DNA of 64,000 nt from Mariniflexile sp. AS56 (GTDB lineage Bacteria; Bacteroidota; Bacteroidia; Flavobacteriales; Flavobacteriaceae). The notes under the pieces are model-generated. The model ran no database searches and had not been told where the DNA came from. It worked only from the letters and a program-made list of their open reading frames with translations. The stretch is taken from NCBI RefSeq assembly GCF_030552475.1, contig NZ_JAUPED010000015.1:1-64000 (forward strand), written 5' to 3'. Positions 27,842 through 37,220 of the stretch are shown here, one piece after another. Numbering within the stretch: the first letter of the stretch is position 1; each line of letters opens with the position of its first letter. The position numbers were made by a program, and so were the translations under genes.

Positions 27842-27843
27842 TT

Positions 27844-28140
27844 ATGTCATCTATAGAACAACAATCAAAAGGAAAAAAAGACGGAGAAATTAGATATTTA
27901 ACTCCTCTTAATATTGACACAAACAAAGCGAAAAAATACTGTCGTTTTAAAAAATCTGGTATTAAATATATCGATTATAAAGATCCAGATTTCTTATTAA
28001 AGTTTGTAAACGAACAAGGTAAAATCTTACCAAGACGTTTAACAGGAACTTCGTTAAAGTTTCAAAGAAAAGTATCTGTTGCAGTTAAAAGAGCACGTCA
28101 CTTAGCTTTAATGCCATACGTAGCAGATTTATTAAAATAA
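27844..28140 (+). CDS. rpsR: 30S ribosomal protein S18
   Basis: A 98-residue bS18 with the core sequence [50 protein letters not shown] and the basic tail [21 protein letters not shown]. It assembles as a dimer with S6 on the small subunit. It starts 3 bases after the rpsF stop, consistent with translational coupling. N-terminal residues 1-15 ([14 protein letters not shown]) are a short lysine-rich extension, common in this phylum. Confidence 0.97.
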   Translation: MSSIEQQSKGKKDGEIRYLTPLNIDTNKAKKYCRFKKSGIKYIDYKDPDFLLKFVNEQGKILPRRLTGTSLKFQRKVSVAVKRARHLALMPYVADLLK

Positions 28141-28155
28141 AAAACACCGATAACA

Positions 28156-28605
28156 ATGGAACTTATATTAAAACAAGACGTTGAAAATTTAGGATTTAAA
28201 GACGATGTTGTAACAGTTAAGAACGGTTATGGTAGAAATTTTTTAATTCCTCAAGGACAAGCTATTATGGCTACGATTTCAGCTAAAAAAGTATTAGCTG
28301 AAAACTTAAAGCAAAGAGCTTATAAAGAAAAGAAAATAGTTGATGAAGCTACTGTGATTGCTGAAGCGATCAAAGCTTTAGAAATTAAGATAGCTGCGAA
28401 AGTAGGAACAGGCGATAAATTATTTGGTTCTGTTAATAACATTGATATTGCTGAAGCTTTAGCTAAAGAAGGTCAATCTATCGACAAAAAATTCATTACA
28501 GTTACAACTGTAAAACGTACAGGTAAATATAATGCTGTAGTTCGTTTACACAGAGAAGTAACAGTAGATTTAGAATTTGAAGTTATCGCACAAGCTGCTG
28601 AATAA
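28156..28605 (+). CDS. rplI: 50S ribosomal protein L9
   Basis: A 149-residue bL9. The N-terminal rRNA-binding domain shows MELILKQDVENLGFKDDVVTVKNGYGRNFLIPQGQA (positions 1-36). A long connecting helix (AENLKQRAYKEKKIVDEATVIAEAIKAL) and the C-terminal domain with KVGTGDKLFGSVNNIDIAEAL follow. Length is normal. It is the last gene of the S6-S18-L9 operon, followed by a strong terminator. Confidence 0.97.
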   Translation: MELILKQDVENLGFKDDVVTVKNGYGRNFLIPQGQAIMATISAKKVLAENLKQRAYKEKKIVDEATVIAEAIKALEIKIAAKVGTGDKLFGSVNNIDIAEALAKEGQSIDKKFITVTTVKRTGKYNAVVRLHREVTVDLEFEVIAQAAE

Positions 28606-28621
28606 TTTTAAATAGATTTAT

Positions 28622-28653
28622 AAAAAAGCCTCAACCTAGTTGGGGCTTTTTTT
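28622..28653 (+). terminator. Terminator of the rpsF operon
   Basis: GCCTCAAC pairs with GTTGGGGC (8 bp, one wobble, 3-nt loop), flanked by A6 and T7. It sits 16 bases past the rplI stop. Confidence 0.88.
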
Positions 28654-28689
28654 ATAATTTTATATTTTAAAACCAAGTTATTATAAAGC

Positions 28690-28704
28690 CTCCCTCGAAG
28701 GGAG
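28690..28704. repeat. Short palindromic element before the DUF6495 gene
   Basis: CTCCCT and AGGGAG form a perfect inverted repeat around a CGA spacer. It lies a few bases before the DUF6495 start and is GC-rich compared with its surroundings. The AGGGAG arm also resembles a strong Shine-Dalgarno sequence, which is unusual in Bacteroidota. Confidence 0.5.
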
Positions 28705-28718
28705 ATTAAATGGGCAAC

Positions 28719-29189
28719 ATGAAATATTCAAGACTTACAAAAGAGCAATTTGAAGAATTACACCAAGAGTTTATAAACTTTTTAGCGACCCAATCTGTTA
28801 CTGCTGATGAGTGGGAGAATTTAAAAGTGAATAAACCAGAGTTAGCCGAAACAGAGCTAGACGTTTTTAGCGATTTAGTTTGGGAAGGTGTTTTAAACCA
28901 AGCAGAATATCTAGAACATTTTTCGGCACAACATATGTATTTATTCCGTTTAGGAAAAAAGAAAATGAAAGCCATTGTAGTAAATGTTAAAAATACAGAG
29001 GTAGATATTACCACCCAAAAGGGGTATGATTGGTTACGTGAAAATTTAATGGATGAACGTGTTGAGTTTTTACAAGCAGATAAAGACTATACAGATGATA
29101 AAAACTTAGATAAGTTTAAAATGATTGAGCAAGGTGCCTCAATTACAAAAGGCGAGTTGTTTGGTTATTTTCATGAGTTGATAAATTAA
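28719..29189 (+). CDS. DUF6495 family protein
   Basis: A 156-residue cytoplasmic protein recognised as DUF6495: MKYSRLTKEQFEELHQEFINFLATQSV, then WEGVLNQAEYLEHFSAQHMYLFRL and TKGELFGYFHELIN at the end. It has no signal peptide, membrane segment or catalytic motif that I can name. I chose the ATG at 28719. An ATG three codons earlier (28710) is also possible and lies at ideal distance from the AGGGAG sequence at 28699-28704. The gene stands between the rpsF operon and hisS and is flanked on both sides by palindromic intergenic sequences. Confidence 0.9.
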   Translation: MKYSRLTKEQFEELHQEFINFLATQSVTADEWENLKVNKPELAETELDVFSDLVWEGVLNQAEYLEHFSAQHMYLFRLGKKKMKAIVVNVKNTEVDITTQKGYDWLRENLMDERVEFLQADKDYTDDKNLDKFKMIEQGASITKGELFGYFHELIN

Positions 29190-29310
29190 CGTCATTGCGA
29201 AGGAGGAACGACTGAAGCAATCTGTTAATCGTTTACGCCATTGCTGGGTACGCAACTTGTTTATTGTGATTTGATAATAGGCACCATAAGGTTGCTTCAC
29301 TTTTTTTCTA
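29190..29310. repeat. Remnant of a Bacteroidota intergenic palindromic repeat
   Basis: The DUF6495 stop is followed by GTCATTGCGAAGGAGGAACG and then GAAGCAATCTG. This is the left arm of a type of intergenic repeat that recurs in many Bacteroidota genomes, as I recall it. A partial right arm, GGTTGCTTC, lies about 70 bases on and can pair with GAAGCAAT-. The rest of the right arm is eroded. No coding potential is seen from 29190 to 29452. Confidence 0.55.
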
Positions 29311-29452
29311 ATGAAAAGCTCGGAAAGACGTTTTCATTAATTATTTTTGCCGTTCAGCATCTTAAAACCTAAAGGTTATATTGTGATGCGGAACCCACAT
29401 TTAAAATATTTTATAATCATTAAAAAGATACCTGTTTTTGCAGGTTGTTAAT

Positions 29453-30823
29453 ATGGCTCAAAAACCAAGCATTCCTAAAGGCACCAGAGATTTTAATCCA
29501 GAACAGGTCGCAAAACGTAACTATATTTTTAATACCATTCGTGGTAGTTTTGAAACTTTTGGATTTCAACCTATTGAAACCCCGAGTTTTGAAAATTCAG
29601 ATACCTTAATGGGAAAATATGGTGAAGAAGGTGACCGCTTGATTTTTAAAATTTTAAATTCGGGTGATTATTTAGCTAAGGTAGATGAGCAAGCTTATAT
29701 AAATAAAGATTCACTTAAACTGACATCAAATATTTCAGAAAAAGCCTTACGCTACGACCTAACAGTACCATTCGCACGTTACGTAGTACAACACCAAAAC
29801 GAAATAGAATTTCCGTTTAAGCGTTACCAAATACAGCCTGTGTGGCGTGCAGATAGACCTCAAAAGGGGCGTTTTAGAGAGTTTTTTCAATGTGATGCCG
29901 ATGTGGTTGGTAGCAAGTCGCTTTGGCAAGAGGTTGAATTTATACAATTATACGACACTGTATTTTCTTCATTGAAGTTAGAAGGTGTGACTATTAAAAT
30001 TAATAACCGAAAAATACTTGCTGGTATAGCAGAAGTTATTGGTGCTTCAGATAAATTAATTGATTTTACCGTTGCTTTAGATAAGCTTGATAAAATAGGC
30101 GAAGCGAAGGTGAAAGAGGAAATGCGTTCTAAAGGGATTTCAGAAAAAGGTATTTCTAAATTACAGCCTTTATTTACCTTGTCGGGTTCTTTTGAAACAC
30201 AAATTGAATCTTTAAAAGCTATTTTATCTTCTTCTGAAGAAGGCACCAAAGGTATTGAAGAACTATCTTTTATAAACGAAGCTATTTCAGAATTAGGGTT
30301 AAAAACAGCCACTTTACAGTTGGATGTTACTTTAGCTCGTGGTTTAAATTATTATACTGGTGCTATTTTTGAAGTGGCTGCTCCAAAAACCGTGCAAATG
30401 GGTTCTATAGGTGGCGGTGGACGTTACGACGATTTAACCGGTATTTTCGGGTTAAACAATGTAAGTGGCGTTGGTATTAGTTTTGGTTTAGATCGTATTT
30501 ATTTGGTGCTGGAAGAATTAGGTTTGTTCCCAGAAACAGTGAATAAAAACGTTGAGGTTTTGTTTATTAACTTCGGCGATAAAGAAGCTTTATTTTGTTT
30601 GAAAGCCATTAAAGAATTACGTTCTGTTGGTATTTATACAGAGTTGTATCCTGATACAGACAAGATGAAGAAACAAATGAATCATGCGAATAAACGAAAC
30701 ATTCCGTTTGTAGTTTTAGTTGGTGATGAGGAAGTTGCTTCTAATAAGTATACATTAAAAAATATGATTTCTGGCGAGCAACATAAAGTGACCCTTCAGG
30801 AATTAATAAATCATATAAAATAA
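29453..30823 (+). CDS. hisS: Histidyl-tRNA synthetase
   Basis: A class II aminoacyl-tRNA synthetase charging tRNA-His. It has the N-terminal [10 protein letters not shown], motif 2 region [29 protein letters not shown], the histidine-binding HisA motif [14 protein letters not shown] and motif 3 GGGGRYDDL followed by [13 protein letters not shown]. The C-terminal anticodon-binding domain covers about the last 100 residues ([13 protein letters not shown] to TLQELI). I chose the ATG at 29453 (456 residues) over a TTG five codons upstream (29438). It stands alone, followed by a stem-loop. Confidence 0.96.
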   Translation: MAQKPSIPKGTRDFNPEQVAKRNYIFNTIRGSFETFGFQPIETPSFENSDTLMGKYGEEGDRLIFKILNSGDYLAKVDEQAYINKDSLKLTSNISEKALRYDLTVPFARYVVQHQNEIEFPFKRYQIQPVWRADRPQKGRFREFFQCDADVVGSKSLWQEVEFIQLYDTVFSSLKLEGVTIKINNRKILAGIAEVIGASDKLIDFTVALDKLDKIGEAKVKEEMRSKGISEKGISKLQPLFTLSGSFETQIESLKAILSSSEEGTKGIEELSFINEAISELGLKTATLQLDVTLARGLNYYTGAIFEVAAPKTVQMGSIGGGGRYDDLTGIFGLNNVSGVGISFGLDRIYLVLEELGLFPETVNKNVEVLFINFGDKEALFCLKAIKELRSVGIYTELYPDTDKMKKQMNHANKRNIPFVVLVGDEEVASNKYTLKNMISGEQHKVTLQELINHIK

Positions 30824-30824
30824 A

Positions 30825-30850
30825 AAGTCCTAAAAATTAATTTAGGACTT
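30825..30850. terminator. Stem-loop between hisS and the convergent adhesin gene
   Basis: AAGTCCTAAA and TTTAGGACTT form a perfect 10-bp stem with a 6-nt loop, 1 base after the hisS stop. The downstream T-run is weak on the plus strand (CTTCCTT), but the A5 before the stem gives a T-run for the minus strand. It may serve both convergent genes. Confidence 0.6.
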
Positions 30851-30910
30851 CCTTATAAAGCTTCTGTAATATAGATGTAGATTTTGGGACTACTAGTTTA
30901 ACTCGAAGCT

Positions 30911-33900
30911 TTAGTTTACAATTACTTTTTTTGAAACGATGCCCGTCTCAGTTTTTAGTTTGATGATGTAAGTCCCCGTTTGTATATAACTTGGGGAATA
31001 TTCACTATAACTTTGATTTGATTTTATTTCAAAAGAATTAATGGACTGTCCTAATATGTTCAATATTTCTAAAGATTTAATAGGGGTTAATTCCGGATTG
31101 TTTATAACAACATGTCTGTTTTCATTTGAATAATATACTTGTACAGCATCCATCTCATTGGTGTCTAAACTAAGTGCATCGGCTTTAGAAAAAGCGACTT
31201 CAAAACGATTTAGGTATTGACCAACCGGCAAGTATACATCATATTTACCATCTTTTAAATCATGATAAATATTCAATTCTTTATCATGTAAATAGATCAT
31301 GCTGTTGTTGGGAATGTTTTCTAAAGCATCTATTTTTATAGAAGCGATACCTTCTTTATTTATTTTGATACCTAAAGCAAGTGCTTGTGTTTCATTAAAA
31401 TTGTTTACCGCTTGGATAGTAAAGTTGGTGTCATCAAACACCCAGAACATATCCTCTTTATTGTTTTCAATAAGTGGTGCATCATACCCCATATCGAAAT
31501 TATTAGTAGCCTGCTCATCTACACCAGCCAATAATTGGCGATGGTATCCTTTCGGAGAATCAAAATTAAGTCTTATTTTTTGTCTGTTATTAACGTTTTT
31601 GGTTGCTTGTTTACTATCTGTATTTGTGCTTTTAATGAATATGGAAGCTGTACTTCCTTCAGGAACAAAAGCGCGTTGACTGTTTTTGAATACTAACTTA
31701 CCTCCAACAACAGGGTGTGATTTTCCTTCTAATTGTGAGTCTAGAATTGAAGAAACAAAGAACCCTTGGGCAATAGGAATGTATTGACCTGGTGTTTTCG
31801 TATCTAAACTTCCTGTAGCATTAATTCGAACATCATTACTAATGGCTGGAACGCCACCTATTAGAGTGTAACTCGCATAACCACCTTCATATTCTCCTGT
31901 AATATGGGTGTTTCCTGCAAAGTGGTCCCAGTAATATAATGTTCCATTGAACACATTGCCCTGTGTGTTTCTACCATTTGTTTCAAGAGCGCTCATGTTG
32001 TCCTTTATGAATTCATTAGCATCTATAGCAGAAGGGTATGGGTTACCAACTAAATAGTCGTTACCAGTATTTATTTTAAGGGTGATATCACCATTATTTG
32101 GTTTACCATTGAATACGTAATTTTGTGTTTGGGTTAAAGAACCACTTGTGTGTTCAACCCCTTTCATACTAAAACCTTCGCCAGCTTGAAGTGTACCGTT
32201 ACGTCTTACATGTTGCCAATAGGAATAGGATTTGCTTGTACTGTTGGTGTATTTCCAAATCCAATAATCTGCAACACTTATATTGGTGCCAGAAACACTA
32301 CCGTTATAACCTGACGATAAAAAAGTAATTCGACTTGGGTCACTAGGGATGGTGCCATTCTTAATAATGTTATCGGTCATTTTATAGCTGTTGTTATTGC
32401 TATTTGTATTGCTTTTACCTACTGGAGAGGACCAATATTCATAAGTGAAATAGTCTTTAATGCCTTTTTGGTCGCGTTCTATTTTACCAGTACTAGCGAT
32501 GTCTAAAATACTACCATCGGTTTGAATAAGTTGAGATTCATTATCCAAATCAATCAAACCATTTATTTTTAAGTACATACTGTTGTATAAACCTTTGCTC
32601 GTTTCTATAGAAAATTCTTTTCCTAAATCGACTATCAAGCCAGTCATTCCTTGTGTTTGGTAGGTGCCGTTTAAGTTGATGTTGTGTTTTATGTGAACAA
32701 TAGATGCGTCATTTGGGTTGTCTTGTTTTGCAGCAATATCCCATTCATCGCCATGTAACCAATTTGAAGTGTTGGTCCAATCGCCATCGGCACTTGTAAC
32801 ATAGGGTAGTGGTGCTTTTTGGAAAAATATATTTTTAAAATTGTACATTTTAGCACCTGTAACCTCGTCTATAGTGCTCGTTTTTTTGTTGTCTAAAATG
32901 TTGTTTTTAAAAGCATCCATTTTATAATAGTTTACTAAACTAGAACCGATTGAAGTAGAAATGTCTACAGGAATTATTTTACCACGATTAAAACCGTTGG
33001 AGTCATCTAGTTCTTGATACACCATGGCTTTAATTTCAGAGGTTGTTAGTGCGGTGTTAAACACTCTAACTTCATCAATTTCACCTTTAAAATAATGGGT
33101 TTTATTAGCTGAACTTCCTATGGTAAAATTTGAAGTACTTGCAATACCTCCAGAAGTAGAACTCGCTTCTTCAATACCATTAATATATAATGTTGTTTTG
33201 TTTGATGTTGTTGAGAGGCTTACATGCATCCAAATTCCTTGTGCAGCTACACTTGTAGATGTTAAGCTTACGCCTTCACTTACAGCAGTAATGGTATTGG
33301 TGTTATTATTTATTTGTATGTAAAAATCGTCTTGACCAGTAATAATTTGATTAGTAGTATCCGTATTCTCACCTCCATATTTTATAAAAGCCATTAAAGT
33401 AGCGGCTCCAGAATTTATAATATTGGTGTCTTCCACATAATCGTTTCTACCATCAAAGTATAAACTATAGCTTCCATTTAAATTTCTTGGCGAACCAAAT
33501 AGAGTGTCATCACCATCTCGCGAGGCCATAATACCATCGCCATCAGCATCCACTAAACTATCTAGAACACCTGCTGTATGCGGTAAATTGGCATAAATTT
33601 CAACGGTTTCTATATCAAAAGTAAGTGTTACATCATTATAGGGGTCTTTGTAATCTGGAATACCATCGGCATCAGAATCTAAAGCGTATAATGGGGCTGT
33701 ACCTTGGCTGTTGTTTCCATAAGAATTTGTATAATTAGTTCCTTGGTGGAAATCGAAAATATCTAAGATGCCATCACCAAAACCTTCAATAATGCCATCG
33801 TTGTTTGAATCTTTATTTCTGAATTTCTCAGTATCAGCACCATCGCCAACACCATTTCCTGTAATGTCGCCGTCACTATTTTGAAAGTTTGGATTGTTTG

Positions 33901-34936
33901 TGTTAATTACTCCATATTCATCGATGTCAAATAGTCCATCGTTATCTGAGTCTAAATCTAAATAATCAGGAATCGCATCGCCATCAGAATTTATAGGTAA
34001 AATAGATTCTAATGAATCGTGCATACCATTTCCATTCGTATCAATCCAATTCGAGGTGCCTGTTAAAGTTGCTTTGCCTTCACTTAAATGAGCGCTTGTT
34101 GGGTTGCCTTCAACTACATCTGGAATACCATCGTTGTCTGAATCCAAATCAAATACATCTGCAATACCATCACTGTCTGTATCGCAAAGGCTTTGTCTTA
34201 CTTGAATAGTATCAATAGCAAAGTTAATGACACTTCCATTTGTGGTGTTATTTACAATTTGTACAATAAAAGCTGTTTCTGAAGTGGTAAATTGTTGAGT
34301 GAATTGGTTCCAAACAGAGGTTTCACAAGTATTATAACTAGAATCTGCAGTGTGTGGATAGGTTCCTGTATGGTCTGTAGCGTTGAAAGTATCACCACAT
34401 CTTGTGATGTCACCGGTATTGATAGTAGCTATAATACTCGCTCTATCTGGTGTTAAAAAGTTTATGGTAAGGTTTGGTAAATCTCTATGTGTATAGGTAC
34501 TTGTCGCCCCGGTTGTTGTGTAATTTTGATCCTTGTCATCTGTATTCATGACCTGGAAACTATAAGAAACCGGTATGTTTGCTAAAGTTCCTGCAATTTG
34601 TGTTTCATATAAAATTTCAGAATTGTTAGATACATTAACAAAGCTTATTCTGCTCTCGGGATAGGCCTCAAAAGTTTCACTTATAAATTTATAATCTGTT
34701 TTGGAAGCTCCAGAGGCTAGTCTGCAATTCGTTTCTTCAATGGCATCTGGAATACCATCATTATCATCATCGATGTCAACATCGTCGTTAACACCATCAT
34801 TATCACTATCAAAAAATAGTTTAAGACTTTCTGTGCTTGATTTGATAAACGATTGAGTCTGTGAAAAGGCATTAAATGAAAGAAACGCACATAATAGATA
34901 TGTGCACATTTTTAATGATGTATAATATTTTTTCAC
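30911..34936 (-). CDS. Large T9SS-secreted protein with thrombospondin type 3 repeats and a LamG domain
   Basis: A 1341-residue surface protein. A signal peptide (ending NAFSQ) comes first. Calcium-binding Asp/Asn repeats of thrombospondin type 3 kind follow in the N-terminal third (DSDNDGVNDDVDIDDDNDGIPD; DTDSDGIADVFDLDSDNDGIPD; NSDGDAIPDYLDLDSDNDGL), interrupted by a beta-rich segment. A LamG/concanavalin-like jellyroll covers about residues 493-643 (YSLYFDGRNDYVED, IWMHVSLST, KGEIDEVRVFNTALT). A long beta-rich region follows, and the last ~75 residues form a type A sorting domain (LEILNILGQSINSFEI to KKVIVN). Adhesion or polysaccharide contact is likely from the architecture; the ligand is unknown. 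It is convergent with hisS. Confidence 0.93.
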   Translation of the reverse strand: MKKYYTSLKMCTYLLCAFLSFNAFSQTQSFIKSSTESLKLFFDSDNDGVNDDVDIDDDNDGIPDAIEETNCRLASGASKTDYKFISETFEAYPESRISFVNVSNNSEILYETQIAGTLANIPVSYSFQVMNTDDKDQNYTTTGATSTYTHRDLPNLTINFLTPDRASIIATINTGDITRCGDTFNATDHTGTYPHTADSSYNTCETSVWNQFTQQFTTSETAFIVQIVNNTTNGSVINFAIDTIQVRQSLCDTDSDGIADVFDLDSDNDGIPDVVEGNPTSAHLSEGKATLTGTSNWIDTNGNGMHDSLESILPINSDGDAIPDYLDLDSDNDGLFDIDEYGVINTNNPNFQNSDGDITGNGVGDGADTEKFRNKDSNNDGIIEGFGDGILDIFDFHQGTNYTNSYGNNSQGTAPLYALDSDADGIPDYKDPYNDVTLTFDIETVEIYANLPHTAGVLDSLVDADGDGIMASRDGDDTLFGSPRNLNGSYSLYFDGRNDYVEDTNIINSGAATLMAFIKYGGENTDTTNQIITGQDDFYIQINNNTNTITAVSEGVSLTSTSVAAQGIWMHVSLSTTSNKTTLYINGIEEASSTSGGIASTSNFTIGSSANKTHYFKGEIDEVRVFNTALTTSEIKAMVYQELDDSNGFNRGKIIPVDISTSIGSSLVNYYKMDAFKNNILDNKKTSTIDEVTGAKMYNFKNIFFQKAPLPYVTSADGDWTNTSNWLHGDEWDIAAKQDNPNDASIVHIKHNINLNGTYQTQGMTGLIVDLGKEFSIETSKGLYNSMYLKINGLIDLDNESQLIQTDGSILDIASTGKIERDQKGIKDYFTYEYWSSPVGKSNTNSNNNSYKMTDNIIKNGTIPSDPSRITFLSSGYNGSVSGTNISVADYWIWKYTNSTSKSYSYWQHVRRNGTLQAGEGFSMKGVEHTSGSLTQTQNYVFNGKPNNGDITLKINTGNDYLVGNPYPSAIDANEFIKDNMSALETNGRNTQGNVFNGTLYYWDHFAGNTHITGEYEGGYASYTLIGGVPAISNDVRINATGSLDTKTPGQYIPIAQGFFVSSILDSQLEGKSHPVVGGKLVFKNSQRAFVPEGSTASIFIKSTNTDSKQATKNVNNRQKIRLNFDSPKGYHRQLLAGVDEQATNNFDMGYDAPLIENNKEDMFWVFDDTNFTIQAVNNFNETQALALGIKINKEGIASIKIDALENIPNNSMIYLHDKELNIYHDLKDGKYDVYLPVGQYLNRFEVAFSKADALSLDTNEMDAVQVYYSNENRHVVINNPELTPIKSLEILNILGQSINSFEIKSNQSYSEYSPSYIQTGTYIIKLKTETGIVSKKVIVN

Positions 34937-35114
34937 AAGAGGGTTAAGTTTAGTTTGGGACTAATCAGTATTACCGAGTCAAATGTATATTTTTATTCCG
35001 TGAAATGCAAATTTAATCGATGAAATGCATTTTTGTAAAGTTGGGACTATTAACTAGTGGCTGTGTTTTGTGAAATGAGGATAGGAAATAGGGGGTGTTT
35101 TGAAGGTGTTTTTA

Positions 35115-35155
35115 TTTAAAAAAAAATGGGTTGCTATAAATATAGCAACCCATTT
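35115..35155 (-). terminator. Terminator of the aguB-aguA transcript
   Basis: AAATGGGTTGCTA and TAGCAACCCATTT form a perfect 13-bp stem with a 6-nt loop. On the minus strand the stem is followed by a long T-run. It lies 55 bases beyond the aguA stop. No gene is seen between 34937 and 35209. Confidence 0.85.
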
Positions 35156-35209
35156 GGATATAATTGTCTAAATGAAATTTTCAAATCCCTTTATGAAAAG
35201 ATAAAAATA

Positions 35210-36247
35210 TTATTTAGGAATCTGTTGACTTAAGCAATGCAAAGTGCCAAAACCCCAAATAAAATCGGTGGCAGCAATGCCAATAATTTCTCTGTCTGGA
35301 AAGCAATCTGCAATAATGTTTAGCGCAATACGGTCGTTCGCATCGTTAAAAGTAGGTACTAAAACCGTTTTGTTTAAAATTAAAAAATTAGCATAACTAG
35401 CAGGTAACCTAACACCATCAAAATCCAAGCGTTTGGGCATGGGTAATGTTACTATTTTAGGCTGTTTACCGTTTTCTAAAGTGGCAGCTTCTAAGCGTTT
35501 TAAATTGTCTTGAAGCGGTTTGTAGTTAGCGTCTTTGGTATCGTTTTCAACAACGGTTATAATGGTGTCCTCGTTAACAAAACGCGCCAAATCATCTACA
35601 TGTCCATGGGTGTCGTCGCCTTCAACGCCGTCTCCTAACCAAATGACGTTACTAACTCCTAAGTATTCCTTAAAAACAGCTTCATAGTCTTGTTTGGTGA
35701 AACCTTCATTTCTTACTTGTATGTCTGGGTGTAGCAGGCATTCTTCCGAAGTTAATAAGGTGCCTTTTCCGTTCACATCAATAGCGCCGCCTTCTAAAAT
35801 AAAAGGCTTGCCTTTATAAGTAGCTTGTTCTAAAGGAATGTTTAAAAATTCGGCAACTTTAGCGGGTACGTGTTTATCTAGTTTGTAGTTGTTGTATTTT
35901 GCCCAACCATTAAAATTAAAGTTGATGGCTTTTCTGGAAGTTCCGTTTTTCACAACAATAGGTCCTGAGTCGCGCATCCAACTGCGATTTGTTTTGTGGA
36001 TAATGAAGGCTATATTTTCTATATTAACATGTGCTGTTTCAAGCAGCACCGAAACTTTGCTTTTAAGTTTTTCACTAGCAACTACTAATATAACCTCTTC
36101 TACTGAAGCTACTTTTTTAATAAACTCAACAAAAGCCCATTGTACTGCTTCGTATTTCCCTGGCCAGTCGTTACCATTGTGAGGAAAACATAATAAAATA
36201 CCTTGTTGTTTTTCCCATTCGGCAGGAAATATCCAGTTATTTTTCAT
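35210..36247 (-). CDS. aguA: Agmatine deiminase
   Basis: The enzyme converts agmatine to N-carbamoylputrescine and ammonia, the first step of the agmatine route to putrescine. The 345-residue protein is a guanidino-modifying alpha/beta propeller. It shows NRSWMRDSGPIVV, FILEGGAIDVNGKGTLLTSEECLL, the catalytic HGHVDD motif (H216, D218) and the nucleophilic cysteine in GFGTLHCLSQQIP (C338). It is 38 bases downstream of aguB, which encodes the next enzyme of the pathway, so the assignment as agmatine rather than protein-arginine deiminase is well supported. Confidence 0.94.
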   Translation of the reverse strand: MKNNWIFPAEWEKQQGILLCFPHNGNDWPGKYEAVQWAFVEFIKKVASVEEVILVVASEKLKSKVSVLLETAHVNIENIAFIIHKTNRSWMRDSGPIVVKNGTSRKAINFNFNGWAKYNNYKLDKHVPAKVAEFLNIPLEQATYKGKPFILEGGAIDVNGKGTLLTSEECLLHPDIQVRNEGFTKQDYEAVFKEYLGVSNVIWLGDGVEGDDTHGHVDDLARFVNEDTIITVVENDTKDANYKPLQDNLKRLEAATLENGKQPKIVTLPMPKRLDFDGVRLPASYANFLILNKTVLVPTFNDANDRIALNIIADCFPDREIIGIAATDFIWGFGTLHCLSQQIPK

Positions 36248-36285
36248 CCTAATTTTTTTGGAATTTGGAATTTTTTATTTGAATG

Positions 36286-37173
36286 TTAATCGATGACTCT
36301 TTTAGTAATATCACCATATTTATCAATACGTCTGTCACGTAAAAATGGCCAATTCTGGCGTACATTTTCTTGTAAATTTAAATCGACTTCGGCAATTAAT
36401 ATTTCTTCTTGATCTACGGAAGCTTGCGCTAAAATTTCACCCTGTGGGCCCGCAATAAATGAAGAACCCCAAAACTCTATACCATTGGTTTCTGGTAGGT
36501 ATTTTTCTAATCCAATTCTATTTGCTGCGGCTACATAAACACCGTTTGCTACGGCATGACCACGCATTACGTTCATCCAAGCACCTTGTTGGTTTTCTCC
36601 AAATTCTGCTTTTTCTTGTGGGTGCCATCCAATAGCGGTTGGGTAAAATAATACTTCGGCACCTTGTAAAGCCGTTAATCTAGCAGCTTCAGGGTACCAT
36701 TGATCCCAACAAATAAGGGTGCCAATATTTCCTTTCTTTGTTGGAAATGATTTAAAGCCAATATCTCCCGGTGTGAAATAGAATTTTTCGTAAAAATGCG
36801 GATCGTCTGGAATATGCATTTTTCTATATAAACCAGCTTCTGTACCATCTGTATCAATAATGTAAGCACTGTTGTGATACACACCAGCCATTCTTTTTTC
36901 GAAAAAAGGCACAATAATAACCACGCCTAATTCTTTGGCTAAGGCACTAAACGCATTGAAGGACGTGCTGTATAAAGGTTCCGCGAAAGCGAAATTATCA
37001 ACATCTTCGCTTTGGCAGAAATAATGACTGCTATATAATTCAGGTAATGAAATAACTTCGGCGCCTTGTTTAGCGGCATCTTTTACCCATTGAATACATT
37101 TTTTTAGATTGTTTTCGGGCTTGTCGTTCAAGTTTAATTGAAGAACAGCTATTTTGTATGTGTTTTTAGGCAT
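36286..37173 (-). CDS. aguB: N-carbamoylputrescine amidase
   Basis: A 295-residue nitrilase-superfamily enzyme that cleaves N-carbamoylputrescine to putrescine, CO2 and ammonia. The Glu-Lys-Cys triad is visible: E45 in ISLPELYSSHYFCQ, K118 in LYRKMHIPDD and C155 in GTLICWDQWYPEAAR. The segment HIPDDPHFYEKFYFTPGD is typical of the plant-like carbamoylputrescine amidases. It is directly upstream of aguA on the same strand, giving a two-gene agmatine-to-putrescine unit. Arginine decarboxylase (speA), which would supply agmatine, is not in the window. Confidence 0.94.
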   Translation of the reverse strand: MPKNTYKIAVLQLNLNDKPENNLKKCIQWVKDAAKQGAEVISLPELYSSHYFCQSEDVDNFAFAEPLYSTSFNAFSALAKELGVVIIVPFFEKRMAGVYHNSAYIIDTDGTEAGLYRKMHIPDDPHFYEKFYFTPGDIGFKSFPTKKGNIGTLICWDQWYPEAARLTALQGAEVLFYPTAIGWHPQEKAEFGENQQGAWMNVMRGHAVANGVYVAAANRIGLEKYLPETNGIEFWGSSFIAGPQGEILAQASVDQEEILIAEVDLNLQENVRQNWPFLRDRRIDKYGDITKRVID

Positions 37174-37220
37174 TACTAATTATTGAATGTTTAATACAAA
37201 TATATATAATTTTAAAAAGA

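Noticed and set aside
29887-30312. 141-codon reading frame opposite hisS
   Set aside because: hisS is complete and unambiguous; the antisense frame has no family features.
33120-33323. Plus-strand reading frames inside the large T9SS gene
   Set aside because: They are shadows of the repetitive minus-strand coding sequence and have no start context or domain.
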